This document shows, piece after piece, positions 19,241 to 27,810 of a DNA stretch of 64,000 bases; the stretch's first letter is position 1; each line of letters begins with the position of its first letter. Source of the DNA: Vibrio tubiashii (GTDB lineage: Bacteria > Pseudomonadota > Gammaproteobacteria > Enterobacterales > Vibrionaceae). Location: NCBI RefSeq assembly GCF_028551255.1, contig NZ_CP117029.1, positions 1,178,001-1,242,000 on the forward strand, read 5' to 3'. The notes beneath the pieces were generated by a model. It was not told the origin of the DNA, ran no database searches, and worked only from the letters and a program-made list of their open reading frames with translations. A program made the position numbers and the translations under genes.

Positions 19241-19924
19241 ATGAAGGTTAGTTTTGTCATCGCTATATTGAGCGGTTTGGTAATTGGCTCAGTAAATGCT
19301 GCAACGTTGAGCCCAAAACGTGGGGTAAGCATTCTTTATATCAACGGACAAGCTTCGCAGAGCAAAATTGGTGAGAACAAAATCTCTGAGGGGTTTAATC
19401 AAATTGTCGTTAAGATGGATAAAGACATGTCTCGTGGGTCAAGTAGTGACGTGTTTACCTCAAAGCCTTATGTGTTAACATTTACTCTTTCAGGTGATGA
19501 AGTTGTCGTGGAACACCCAGTTGCCAGGAGTATGACTGAAGCGAGAAGAGCTTTTGAGAATGGTGACCCTAAATGGGCTGTAAAGGTTGATGGACGTCCA
19601 GTTGAGTACCAGCAAGCTGAGATTAAAGGCAAGTCTGGCTTCTTACCTTTTTCAGGTATAGAGAGTAGTCTTTCTGAGCATAATGAAAAAAATGGTATTT
19701 TCTTCGACAACGGTCAACTTATCGACAAGCCTGTTGAAGCTCAAGCGATTGCTGTAGCAGCAACGACGACAGCTGCAGTGACTTCTACTTCAAGTAAAGT
19801 CGAGAAAACTTCTCCGGCTAAACCAGTAGCAACTAGCAATGTGGAACAACTAAAAGCTTGGTACCTAAAAGCATCTAAAGAAGAGCGTAAAGCGTTCCGC
19901 CGTTGGATGATTGACCAAGAGTAA
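19241..19924 (+). CDS. DUF2057 (YccT-like) periplasmic protein
   Basis: A 227-residue protein with a signal peptide ending VNA (about residue 20). The DUF2057 core contains LYINGQ, NQIVVKMDKDM and TSKPYVLTF, followed by an Ala/Thr/Val-rich linker and a charged C-terminal helix ending in EERKAFRRWMIDQE. E. coli YccT (CsgI) of this family affects curli assembly. The role in Vibrio is unknown and the C-terminal tail is an extra element. Single gene between two terminators. Confidence 0.82.
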   Translation: MKVSFVIAILSGLVIGSVNAATLSPKRGVSILYINGQASQSKIGENKISEGFNQIVVKMDKDMSRGSSSDVFTSKPYVLTFTLSGDEVVVEHPVARSMTEARRAFENGDPKWAVKVDGRPVEYQQAEIKGKSGFLPFSGIESSLSEHNEKNGIFFDNGQLIDKPVEAQAIAVAATTTAAVTSTSSKVEKTSPAKPVATSNVEQLKAWYLKASKEERKAFRRWMIDQE

Positions 19925-19944
19925 TGGTTACTCGAATAGAATCT

Positions 19945-19980
19945 AAAACAGGCTTCCAATTGGAAGCCTGTTTTGTTTTT
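19945..19980. terminator. Intrinsic terminator, convergent DUF2057 / bioA
   Basis: A 30-bp perfect palindrome built on AAAACAGGCTTCCAA and its complement at 19945-19974, flanked by A and T runs. It can serve both the DUF2057 gene and the convergent bioA gene. Confidence 0.92.
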
Positions 19981-19999
19981 GCGAGAGTGATACAGACGA

Positions 20000-21277
20000 C
20001 TAACTAAAACACTCTGGGCTATTGAGTGCAGCTTCTATGGCAGAGACCAACTTCTCGATATGTTCTGGATCAATGATATAAGGTGGCATCATATAGATAA
20101 GCTTGCCAAATGGACGTATCCACACACCTTGCTCAACAAGTAGCGCTTGAATCTTCTCCATATTAACTGGAACTGTTGTCTCAACGACGCCGATGGCACC
20201 TAACCAGCGAACATCTTTAACCAATTGATATTTTTTTAGTTTAGGCAGCAATTCTGCAAACAGCTGTTCAATCTGAGCGGTTTGGTTTTGCCATTCATTT
20301 TTCTCTAGCAGTTCCATACTCGCAGTGGCGACGGCGCAGGCTAGTGGGTTACCCATAAAAGTTGGGCCATGCATAAAGCAGCCCGCTTCACCTCCGCAAA
20401 CGGTATTAGCGACTTCACTAGAGGCTAGCGCTGCTGACAGTGTCATATAACCACTGGTTAATGCTTTGCCTACACATAAAATGTCAGGCTGAATTTCTGC
20501 ATGCTCGCAAGCAAACATTTTGCCTGTGCGTCCAAATCCCGTTGCGATTTCATCGAGAATCAACAAAACGCCATATTGATCGCACAGCTCTCGTACACCT
20601 TTCAGGAACTCTGGGTGATAAATTCGCATTCCCCCGGCACCCTGAACAATCGGCTCTAAGATCACAGCGGCAATCTCTTTATGATGCTGAGAAATCTTAG
20701 ACCTAAAGTCATCAAGATCACTTTGATCCCAATCTTGCCAAAAGCCTGTTTTTGGCGAAGCAGCGAAAATGTGCTTAGGTAGGAAGCCCTTGTACAGAGA
20801 GTGCATGGAATTATCTGGATCGGTGACTGACATTGCGGCAAATGTATCGCCATGATAACCGTCACGCAGGGTTAAGAATTTAGGTCGAGACTCACCCTTC
20901 GCATGCCAATATTGCAGTGCCATTTTTAAGCTGACTTCAACCGCTACTGACCCTGAATCTGCGAGAAACACATGCTGCAAATTGCTTGGCGCAAATGAGA
21001 GTAATTTTTTGCACAAATTGATGGCAGGGTCATGCGTGATCCCGCCAAACATAACGTGAGACACTTTATCAATCTGAGTATGAGCCGCTGCATTGAGATG
21101 AGGATGATTATAGCCATGTATTGCCGACCACCAAGAAGACATACCGTCTACGAGCTGTTTTCCATCTTCGAGTTGTAAGTGAACCCCTTTTGCTGATGTC
21201 ACAGGGTAGCAGGTCAGAGGTGTTAACGTTGAAGTATAAGGATGCCATATATGACGGCGGTCGAAAGCGAGATCCAT
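20000..21277 (-). CDS. bioA: Adenosylmethionine-8-amino-7-oxononanoate aminotransferase
   Basis: A 425-residue class III PLP aminotransferase that makes 7,8-diaminopelargonate from KAPA using S-adenosylmethionine as amino donor, the third-last step of biotin synthesis. RRHIWHPYT near the N terminus, SWWSAIHGYNHP (substrate loop) and DEIATGFGRTG with the PLP lysine in GKALTSGYMT are all present. Length matches E. coli BioA (429). It is transcribed divergently from bioBFCD across a shared 132-bp control region with a BirA-like operator. Confidence 0.97.
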   Translation of the reverse strand: MDLAFDRRHIWHPYTSTLTPLTCYPVTSAKGVHLQLEDGKQLVDGMSSWWSAIHGYNHPHLNAAAHTQIDKVSHVMFGGITHDPAINLCKKLLSFAPSNLQHVFLADSGSVAVEVSLKMALQYWHAKGESRPKFLTLRDGYHGDTFAAMSVTDPDNSMHSLYKGFLPKHIFAASPKTGFWQDWDQSDLDDFRSKISQHHKEIAAVILEPIVQGAGGMRIYHPEFLKGVRELCDQYGVLLILDEIATGFGRTGKMFACEHAEIQPDILCVGKALTSGYMTLSAALASSEVANTVCGGEAGCFMHGPTFMGNPLACAVATASMELLEKNEWQNQTAQIEQLFAELLPKLKKYQLVKDVRWLGAIGVVETTVPVNMEKIQALLVEQGVWIRPFGKLIYMMPPYIIDPEHIEKLVSAIEAALNSPECFS

Positions 21278-21316
21278 GTCCAGTTCCTGAAATTTGATTG
21301 ATTAAAACATAATCAA

Positions 21317-21371
21317 ATGTAAACTTTTGATTTTTTGTTGTGTTGACAGTCTACATGGTGTCAGTAGACTA
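21317..21371. promoter_or_regulatory. BirA operator with divergent bio promoters
   Basis: TGTAAAC (21318-21324) and GTTGACA (21342-21348) are separated by 17 bp. Against the BirA consensus (TTGTAAACC, about 15 bp, GGTTTACAA) this is an inverted repeat with one mismatch at the right core and correct spacing. TTGACA at 21343-21348 doubles as the -35 box of bioB, with TAGACT at 21365-21370 as -10 (spacer 16). On the other strand TTTACA (21318-21323) can be the -35 box for bioA. Biotinoyl-AMP-bound BirA would therefore block both directions. Confidence 0.78.
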
Positions 21372-21409
21372 GCCAAGTAATCAAACCAACAATAATCAAA
21401 GGAAAGCAC

Positions 21410-22462
21410 GTGGAAGTACGTCACAACTGGACTATTGAGCAAGTTCGCGGCCTTATGGAAAAACCATTTATGGATCTGTTGTTCGAAGCGCAATTGGTTC
21501 ACCGTCAATATCAACAACATAACCATGTACAAGTCAGCACGCTGCTTTCTATTAAAACTGGGGCTTGTCCAGAGGATTGTAAGTACTGCCCGCAAAGTGC
21601 CCGTTACACCACGGATATTGAAAAAGAACGCTTAATGGAAGTTGAACGCGTGCTTGATGCTGCTCAAAAAGCAAAAAGCGCTGGTTCAACACGTTTTTGT
21701 ATGGGCGCTGCGTGGAAGAACCCAAAAGAGCGCGACATGCCGCACCTGACTGAAATGATCAAAGGTGTCAAAGGGATGGGCCTAGAGACCTGTATGACAC
21801 TGGGTATGCTAACCTCTGACCAAGCAAAATCACTTGCGGATGCAGGTTTAGACTATTACAACCATAACCTAGATACCTCACCTGAGTTCTATGGCAGCAT
21901 CATCACCACGCGTACTTACCAAGATCGCTTAGACACGCTTTCACACGTTCGTGATGCAGGAATGAAGATTTGTTCTGGTGGCATCATCGGTATGGGCGAG
22001 AGTGCGAACGACAGAGCAGGCCTACTGGTTGAGCTTGCGAATCTGCCTACCCATCCTGAAAGTGTGCCAATTAACATGCTCGTTAAAGTGAAAGGTACAC
22101 CACTAGAAGAGGTTGATGATGTTGAGCCATTCGACTTTATCCGCCTTATCGCGATTGCACGTATCATGATGCCAGGCTCTGCTGTTCGTCTTTCGGCTGG
22201 CCGTGAAAACATGAATGAGCAAATGCAGGCGTTATGCTTTATGGCTGGCGCTAACTCAGTTTTCTATGGCTGTAAATTGCTGACAACGCCAAACCCGTCA
22301 GAAGATAAAGATATGCAGCTATTTAATAAGCTTGGTATTAACAGCCAAGAAGTTTCTCAAAAGCCTGATGAAATTGAAGAGAATGATCTTCTTGATCGCG
22401 TTGTAGAGCGAGTTGCAGCGAGACCAACTAAAGACGACCTATTCTACGATGCAAGTGTTTGA
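21410..22462 (+). CDS. bioB: Biotin synthase
   Basis: A 350-residue radical SAM enzyme that inserts sulfur into dethiobiotin. The radical SAM cluster motif is C53-PED-C57-KY-C60, at the same residues as in E. coli BioB. The later [18 protein letters not shown] and RLSAGRENM motifs that shape the [2Fe-2S] and substrate pocket are present. First gene of bioBFCD; it overlaps bioF by 14 nt. Confidence 0.98.
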   Translation: MEVRHNWTIEQVRGLMEKPFMDLLFEAQLVHRQYQQHNHVQVSTLLSIKTGACPEDCKYCPQSARYTTDIEKERLMEVERVLDAAQKAKSAGSTRFCMGAAWKNPKERDMPHLTEMIKGVKGMGLETCMTLGMLTSDQAKSLADAGLDYYNHNLDTSPEFYGSIITTRTYQDRLDTLSHVRDAGMKICSGGIIGMGESANDRAGLLVELANLPTHPESVPINMLVKVKGTPLEEVDDVEPFDFIRLIAIARIMMPGSAVRLSAGRENMNEQMQALCFMAGANSVFYGCKLLTTPNPSEDKDMQLFNKLGINSQEVSQKPDEIEENDLLDRVVERVAARPTKDDLFYDASV

Positions 22463-23591
22463 GCAACGTATTGAATCTGCCCTTAGTGAGCGAAAAGCGA
22501 AGGGCTTAACTCGCTCGCTTAAGGCTGTAGAGTCAAACAACACCGTCTGCTTAACTCATGATGAGCAAGAGTATCTAAACTTCTCAAGTAATGATTATCT
22601 TGGCTTAGCTTCAGATAAGGAGCTAACTAAGGCATGGCAAGAGGGGCTCGACCTATATGGCAATGGGAGTGGCGCGTCTCCACTCGTCACAGGTTTTAGT
22701 TCTGCGCACCAAAAACTTGAAGAGACCTTGTGTCAGTGGCTTGGCTTTGAGCGATCGATATTGTTTGGATCCGGTTTTTCTGCCAATCAAGCGCTACTGT
22801 TCTCTTTGCTAACAAAACAAGATCTTCTGCTGCAAGATAAGTTAAATCATGCTTCTTTAATTGAGGCGGGCATGCTTTCTCCCGCAACGTTGAAGCGCTT
22901 CAAGCACAATGACGTCACACACTTAAAAACCTTACTTACTCAGAGTGCCTTGGTCGTGACTGAAGGTGTGTTTAGCATGGATGGTGACCTTTCTCCGCTT
23001 AAGGCAATTAAATCGGCCATTGAACAAAACGCTTGGTTAGCGGTTGATGATGCTCATGGTGTTGGAGTATTGGGCAACAAAGGGAAGGGCAGTTGTGATT
23101 GCGCTGGGATCCTACCTGAGATACTGGTGGTGACCTTTGGTAAAGCGTTTGGTCTATCGGGAGCTGCGATTATGTGTAGCGACTCTGTTGGAGACTACTT
23201 AACCCAGTTTGCCAAACATCATGTTTACTCAACGGCGATTCCGCCTTCTCAAGCCGTGGCACTAAGTAAAGCAGCAGAGATGATCGAGACACAAGAGTGG
23301 CGCAGAGAAAAACTCGCTGAGCTATCTCGATGTTTTGATGATCAACTTCTGGATTGTGAAGGCTACAGAGAGACGATTACCCCAATAAAGCCCTTCATAG
23401 TGGGCTCTGCTGACAAAGCGATGAGCGTATCCAATCAGCTTCGCCAACAGGGTTTCTGGGTGACGGCGATTCGCCCACCTACCGTACCAGCTGGCAGCGC
23501 ACGGTTGAGAATTACACTCACCGCAAAACATGATAAGCAAGGTGTCATCAAATTAGCTGATGCACTTAAGCAAGCTGTGAAAGGAATGTAA
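22449..23591 (+). CDS. bioF: 8-amino-7-oxononanoate synthase
   Basis: A 380-residue PLP enzyme condensing pimeloyl-ACP with L-alanine to KAPA. Motifs include [33 protein letters not shown] and the PLP lysine in [11 protein letters not shown] set the start at the ATG at 22449, giving [12 protein letters not shown], which matches the family start. An upstream start at 22413 would add 12 residues inside bioB. The 14-nt overlap with bioB implies coupled translation. Confidence 0.95.
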   Translation: MQVFEQRIESALSERKAKGLTRSLKAVESNNTVCLTHDEQEYLNFSSNDYLGLASDKELTKAWQEGLDLYGNGSGASPLVTGFSSAHQKLEETLCQWLGFERSILFGSGFSANQALLFSLLTKQDLLLQDKLNHASLIEAGMLSPATLKRFKHNDVTHLKTLLTQSALVVTEGVFSMDGDLSPLKAIKSAIEQNAWLAVDDAHGVGVLGNKGKGSCDCAGILPEILVVTFGKAFGLSGAAIMCSDSVGDYLTQFAKHHVYSTAIPPSQAVALSKAAEMIETQEWRREKLAELSRCFDDQLLDCEGYRETITPIKPFIVGSADKAMSVSNQLRQQGFWVTAIRPPTVPAGSARLRITLTAKHDKQGVIKLADALKQAVKGM

Positions 23592-23595
23592 GTTA

Positions 23596-24399
23596 ATGAA
23601 TCAAGCTGTAGTGATAGATTCTAAGGACATGGTTAACAAAGCCGCGATTGCAGAAGCATTTGGCCGAGCTGCAAATACCTACGACCAACATGCGGCGTTT
23701 CAACGTGAGGTTGGACATCGCCTGCTCGATAAAATGCCCCAAGACCTTACTGGAAAAACCGTGCTCGATATTGGCTGCGGAACCGGATACTTTTCATTTG
23801 AGCTTTTAAAGCGCGGTGCAACTGTCGTCTGCTTCGATCTATCTGACAAGATGCTCGCAGAAGCCAAACTACGCTGTGGAGAGGCCAATGTTCACTATCA
23901 ACAAGGAGATGCGGAGTGTTTGCCATTTAAGAGTAATGAGTTCGATTACGTCTTTTCTAGCCTTGCATTGCAGTGGTGCGACGACCTTAGTATTCCTTTG
24001 AGAGAGATTAAGCGTGTAGTGAAGCCGAAGGGGTATGCGTATTTATCCACGTTACTCGATGGCTCGTTACTTGAACTGAAACAGGCATGGGCAAAAATTG
24101 ACTCATATCAACACGTCAATGACTTTATTCCATTCAATCAGGTAAAAATTGCGTTAGCGCAATCTGAATGCCATGCGCATCAACTAGACTTAGCGCCTAT
24201 GAAGGTTTGGTATGAAACGTCTTTTGCGCTAATGCGTGACTTAAAAGGCATCGGCGCAACCCACATCGATGGGCGAGCGAATGGGCTAACAAGTCGTAGC
24301 GCATTACTCAGAGTCGAAGATGAATATCAAACTTATCGAAATCATCAGGGTCTTCTACCTGCAACATATCAGGTCTGTTTAGGGGTTATTAATCTATGA
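23596..24399 (+). CDS. bioC: Malonyl-[ACP] O-methyltransferase
   Basis: A 267-residue SAM-dependent methyltransferase that methylates malonyl-ACP so that the fatty acid machinery can build pimeloyl-ACP. The glycine-rich SAM motif [12 protein letters not shown], the acidic DLSDKML and the ALQWCDD segment typical of BioC are visible. The N-terminal [19 protein letters not shown] is also a BioC hallmark. It starts 4 nt after bioF and overlaps bioD by 4 nt (ATGA). No bioH is seen nearby; the esterase is expected elsewhere. Confidence 0.95.
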   Translation: MNQAVVIDSKDMVNKAAIAEAFGRAANTYDQHAAFQREVGHRLLDKMPQDLTGKTVLDIGCGTGYFSFELLKRGATVVCFDLSDKMLAEAKLRCGEANVHYQQGDAECLPFKSNEFDYVFSSLALQWCDDLSIPLREIKRVVKPKGYAYLSTLLDGSLLELKQAWAKIDSYQHVNDFIPFNQVKIALAQSECHAHQLDLAPMKVWYETSFALMRDLKGIGATHIDGRANGLTSRSALLRVEDEYQTYRNHQGLLPATYQVCLGVINL

Positions 24400-25079
24400 T
24401 TGATGCATTTTTTATTGCGGGTACGGATACCGATGTTGGAAAAACGGTTGCTTCAAAAGCAATCTTGAATGCGCTTGCTGAAAAGGATTTGAAAACGATT
24501 GGCTACAAGCCAGTAGCGGCAGGCAGTGACAAAACTGAGCAAGGTTTCCGTAACTCGGATGCTTTGTATCTACAAGAAGCTGCAACAGTGAGTGTTGCAT
24601 ACGATGACGTTAACCCTTATGCATTGGAGCTTCCTGCCTCTCCTCACATTGCCGCTATTCGTGAGAATGTGGAAATCGAATATTCAGTACTGAGTGACAA
24701 ACTCTCTGAGCACAAACAAAACTCAGATATCGTACTGGTTGAAGGTGCAGGCGGTTGGCGCGTACCGGTTTCTCATCAGGAGTGCTTATCAAGTTGGGTA
24801 CAGCAAGAAAAATTGCCAGTGGTATTGGTAGTTGGTATTAAACTTGGTTGTCTTAGCCATGCAATGCTAACGCTCGATGCGATTAAAGCGGATGGTGTGG
24901 AAGTGATCGGTTGGGTAGCAAACCGAGTTAACCCAGGCACAGAGCACTACGCTGAAATTATCGAAATGCTTGAAAATAAAATTTCAGCGCCAAAACTGGG
25001 TGAAATTCCGTATGTTCCCAAAGTTAAGCGCAAAGATTTGGCGAAATACATTGATGTTTCGCCACTTCTGAATCGATAA
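24396..25079 (+). CDS. bioD: Dethiobiotin synthetase
   Basis: A 227-residue ATP-dependent carboxylase closing the ureido ring of dethiobiotin. The P-loop GTDTDVGKT lies at residues 9-17, the substrate segment GYKPVAAGS follows, and [10 protein letters not shown] carries the second nucleotide-contact motif. Last gene of bioBFCD, joined to bioC by a 4-nt overlap and followed by a strong terminator. Confidence 0.96.
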   Translation: MIDAFFIAGTDTDVGKTVASKAILNALAEKDLKTIGYKPVAAGSDKTEQGFRNSDALYLQEAATVSVAYDDVNPYALELPASPHIAAIRENVEIEYSVLSDKLSEHKQNSDIVLVEGAGGWRVPVSHQECLSSWVQQEKLPVVLVVGIKLGCLSHAMLTLDAIKADGVEVIGWVANRVNPGTEHYAEIIEMLENKISAPKLGEIPYVPKVKRKDLAKYIDVSPLLNR

Positions 25080-25084
25080 AAAGC

Positions 25085-25118
25085 AAAAGGCTGCCAATTC
25101 ACATTGGCAGCCTTTTAA
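25085..25118. terminator. Bidirectional terminator after bioD
   Basis: AAAAGGCTGCCAAT pairs with ATTGGCAGCCTTTT around a 4-nt loop. It closes bioBFCD and, read leftward, the small gene at 25132-25299, where it is followed by a T-rich TTTGCTTTTTATC. Confidence 0.92.
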
Positions 25119-25131
25119 ACATTAGTCTTTG

Positions 25132-25299
25132 TTACTTGTCTTGGTTTAAACCCATTAAGGCACTTTGTGTTTCGATAATGCGTTTTTGAGTTTGATCCTC
25201 AACTGAGATTCCAAGTTGTTGCTTTGCTTCATCCTCAGAAATACCTAGATGACAACACAACAGATCAATAGCCATTTGATAGTTGTTAGTTTCAACCAT
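25132..25299 (-). CDS. Small uncharacterised protein, 55 residues
   Basis: A 55-residue frame from ATG (25297-25299) to TAA (25132-25134). It is acidic and helical, with a central LLCCHLGISEDEAKQQLG segment that looks like two short helices, and it has no signal peptide. The frame stops exactly before the shared bioD terminator, which supports it as a real gene. In V. cholerae a small hypothetical gene sits at the same place between bioD and htpX, as far as I recall. I do not recognise a family. Confidence 0.65.
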   Translation of the reverse strand: MVETNNYQMAIDLLCCHLGISEDEAKQQLGISVEDQTQKRIIETQSALMGLNQDK

Positions 25300-25601
25300 G
25301 ATTTTGTTCCCTTATTACATGGATTTTTAATCTCAGCTAAATCTAGCACGTTTGAAAACAGTCACAATACGACCAAAGTCTAACGCAAAAGTCGTAGCCT
25401 TATTTATGGCTCTCCATTCATTGTTCATATCTATTGTTTGTTAAGTGTTAAATCTAAACTTACTTTCTAGAAATCAAATGTTTCAATTTACTTCTTAACC
25501 TTGTAATTAAAGGGGATAGACTATATCTATTAGGTAAAGAACAGTCCCAAGAGTGATTCTTAGGGCGATAATAAAATGCTTCCGGTTTTTGGAGAAAAGT
25601 A
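25300..25601 (+). promoter_or_regulatory. htpX upstream region
   Basis: A+T-rich 302-bp stretch holding the divergent promoters of the small gene at 25132-25299 and of htpX. A possible htpX promoter is TTGTAA (25501-25506) with a TATATC/TATCTA -10 region near 25522-25529; this is weak. GGAG lies about 7 nt before the htpX ATG. No coding frame or clear repeat was seen. Confidence 0.3.
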
Positions 25602-26465
25602 ATGAAGCGAGTAATGTTATTTCTTGCAACCAACTTAGCTGTTGTTCTGGTGTTAAGTGTTGTTCTTAACATTGTTTATGCAATGACGGGAATGCAACCA
25701 GGTAGCTTATCTGGCTTGCTTGTGATGGCTGCTGTTTTTGGTTTCGGTGGTTCATTTATCTCATTGATGATGTCAAAGGGCATGGCGCTTCGCTCTGTTG
25801 GCGGCATGGTCATTGAAAGTCCACGTAACGAGACTGAACATTGGTTATTAGAAACGGTTCGTCGTCAATCAGAGCAAGTGGGTATTGGTATGCCGACGGT
25901 TGCGATTTACGACTCAGCAGATATCAACGCATTTGCGACGGGCGCAAAGCGTAATGACTCTTTAGTTGCTGTCTCAACAGGTCTTCTTCACAACATGACC
26001 CGCGATGAAGCAGAAGCGGTTCTTGCGCATGAAGTGAGCCATATTGCGAATGGTGACATGGTAACCATGACTTTGATGCAAGGTGTAGTGAACACTTTTG
26101 TTATCTTCTTATCGCGTTTTATCGCCAACATTGTCGCGTCTAACGATAATGAAGAAGAGGGTGGAAGCAACATGATGGTCTACTTTGGTGTAAGTATGGT
26201 GTTGGAGTTGTTGTTTGGCTTCTTGGCGAGCTTCATCACCATGTGGTACAGCCGTCATCGTGAGTTTCATGCTGATGCAGGGGCGGCCCAGTTAGTGGGT
26301 AAGCATAAGATGATTGCAGCACTAGAGCGACTAAAAGTAAGCCACGAGTCTCAACTAGAAGGCTCTATGATGGCGTTTGGCATCAACGGCAAACGCTCTA
26401 TGACAGAGCTACTGATGAGTCACCCACCGCTAGATAAACGTATCTCAGCACTGCGCAATTCGTAG
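25602..26465 (+). CDS. htpX: Membrane zinc metalloprotease HtpX
   Basis: A 287-residue M48 protease of the inner membrane that degrades misfolded membrane proteins together with FtsH. Two N-terminal transmembrane helices (about 5-25 and 35-55) precede the zinc motif HEVSH (His143-Glu144-x-x-His147); further membrane segments follow. A third ligand is expected in the later EFHADAGAA motif. The active site faces the cytoplasm in this family. Single gene with its own terminator. Confidence 0.96.
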   Translation: MKRVMLFLATNLAVVLVLSVVLNIVYAMTGMQPGSLSGLLVMAAVFGFGGSFISLMMSKGMALRSVGGMVIESPRNETEHWLLETVRRQSEQVGIGMPTVAIYDSADINAFATGAKRNDSLVAVSTGLLHNMTRDEAEAVLAHEVSHIANGDMVTMTLMQGVVNTFVIFLSRFIANIVASNDNEEEGGSNMMVYFGVSMVLELLFGFLASFITMWYSRHREFHADAGAAQLVGKHKMIAALERLKVSHESQLEGSMMAFGINGKRSMTELLMSHPPLDKRISALRNS

Positions 26466-26485
26466 ATTTAACTTCTAATTGATTG

Positions 26486-26517
26486 AAAAGGCTTGGTTTA
26501 TAACCAAGCCTTTTTTT
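26486..26517 (+). terminator. Intrinsic terminator of htpX
   Basis: AAAAGGCTTGGTT pairs perfectly with AACCAAGCCTTTT around a 3-nt loop and is followed by TTTTTTT. It separates htpX from the fatty-acid operon. Confidence 0.93.
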
Positions 26518-26538
26518 GATCCCTTTTAAAAATCTTCT

Positions 26539-26634
26539 CGTACAAGTTATACAAAAAATTAAACAAATAAAAATTTGTACAACTTTAAGAAATCATCTAT
26601 GGTTAGATTGTTGTACAAAATATATTTATGTACA
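26539..26634 (+). promoter_or_regulatory. Fatty-acid operon promoter with four TGTACA-type boxes
   Basis: Boxes CGTACA (26539-26544), TATACA (26548-26553), TGTACA (26576-26581, inside TTGTACAA) and the pair TGTACA (26612-26617) / TGTACA (26629-26634), which is spaced by 11 bp. A TATATT that could be the -10 box (26621-26626) lies between the last two. Repeated TGTACA boxes are known operators of the B12-dependent LitR/CarH family of MerR-type light regulators; in Pseudomonas putida a closely similar paired box controls photolyase and furan-fatty-acid genes. The regulator itself is not in the window, so the assignment is an inference. Confidence 0.6.
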
Positions 26635-26655
26635 AGATTGTGAGAGGTGCTTTAA

Positions 26656-27075
26656 ATGGATGTACAGGCGGTAGGCGAGGTTTATCAGCAGCTGAACAAA
26701 TCAAATCTTCATCTTTTGTCTGATGTTTATCATGACGAGGTGGTGTTTGAAGATGCTGCTCACAGACTAGAAGGTTGGCAAGAGTTAGAAAGCTACTTTG
26801 AATCGCTTTATACCAATGTGACGCGTTGCGATTTCAATATTTTAGAGCACCAACAAACGGGAAATAGCGGATTTCTAACGTGGCAGATGGCTCTAGAGCA
26901 TCCAAAGTTATCAAAAGGTTCTGTGATATACGTGAATGGCGTCAGCCACCTAAAGTTTTCGCAAGGTCGAGTTATTTACCATCGCGATTACTTTGACCTT
27001 GGTGAGATGCTCTATGAAAACCTGCCTCTGCTCGGCTCAGTGATTAAAACGATTAAGCAAAGGTTGGGCAAATGA
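26656..27075 (+). CDS. NTF2-like (SnoaL-type) small protein
   Basis: A 139-residue single-domain protein of the NTF2-like fold: an N-terminal helix, VYHDEVVFEDAAH, a W-Q-E-L helix, then strands with FLTWQMAL, VNGVSHLKF and VIYHRDYFD. Members of this fold act as small binding or isomerase domains; the exact role here is unknown. It is the first gene of an eight-gene operon and overlaps the next gene by 4 nt (ATGA). The same order (NTF2-like, SDR, FAD oxidoreductase, DUF1365, CFA-type methyltransferase) is common in gammaproteobacteria. Confidence 0.78.
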   Translation: MDVQAVGEVYQQLNKSNLHLLSDVYHDEVVFEDAAHRLEGWQELESYFESLYTNVTRCDFNILEHQQTGNSGFLTWQMALEHPKLSKGSVIYVNGVSHLKFSQGRVIYHRDYFDLGEMLYENLPLLGSVIKTIKQRLGK

Positions 27076-27800
27076 AGACGGTACTGATAACCGGAGCCAC
27101 TTCAGGGATTGGTCTCCAACTTGCAAAAGATTACGCCGATAATGGCTTCGAGGTCTATGCCTGCGGAAGAAATGAAGAGCGGTTAAGTGAACTCAAAGAC
27201 ACGTACACCAACTTACACCCGATCGCTTTTGATCTCACTGACCTAGCAGCAACAACTCATGCTCTAAGTAAATTGCACAGCACTCCGCACCTATGGATTT
27301 TGAATGCGGGGGATTGCGAGTATATCGATGACGGCAAGCTTGATGCGCTGCTTATGAAGCGCGTTTTCGACATTAACGTTATCGGGCTCACTAATGCCAT
27401 CGAGGCTTGCCAGAAGTATTTTGTTCCTGGACAACGACTCGCCATCGTAGGTTCGATAGCGAGTGAAGTCGCCCTTCCGCGAGCAGAAGCTTATGGCGCA
27501 TCAAAAGCAGCAGTGAGCTATCTAGCACGAACTCTTCAGGTAGATCTTAAGCCGCAGGGGATAGATGTTTCGATTATTTACCCCGGATTTGTCAAAACAC
27601 CGCTCACCGACAAGAACACCTTTGAAATGCCGATGTTGATCTCGCCACAGCGGGCATCTCAAGAGATCAGAGATGGACTGGCGAAAGGAAAAGACCATAT
27701 CTATTTCCCTAGGAAGTTCACCTCAATTTTACGTTTGATCGGTGCTCTCCCATATCGTTGGCAAAACGCACTGACTGCCAAACTACTTGCTCAAGGATAG
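27072..27800 (+). CDS. Short-chain dehydrogenase/reductase
   Basis: A 242-residue SDR. The cofactor motif TGATSGIG lies at 7-14, LNAG in the middle and the catalytic Tyr141-x-x-x-Lys145 (AYGASKAA). An Arg at the start of CGRN suggests NADPH preference. Its place inside the fatty-acid operon suggests action on a lipid or lipid-derived aldehyde or ketone, but the substrate cannot be read. It overlaps the NTF2-like gene by 4 nt, and the next gene starts 10 nt downstream. Confidence 0.88.
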   Translation: MKTVLITGATSGIGLQLAKDYADNGFEVYACGRNEERLSELKDTYTNLHPIAFDLTDLAATTHALSKLHSTPHLWILNAGDCEYIDDGKLDALLMKRVFDINVIGLTNAIEACQKYFVPGQRLAIVGSIASEVALPRAEAYGASKAAVSYLARTLQVDLKPQGIDVSIIYPGFVKTPLTDKNTFEMPMLISPQRASQEIRDGLAKGKDHIYFPRKFTSILRLIGALPYRWQNALTAKLLAQG

Positions 27801-27810
27801 GAATAAAACG

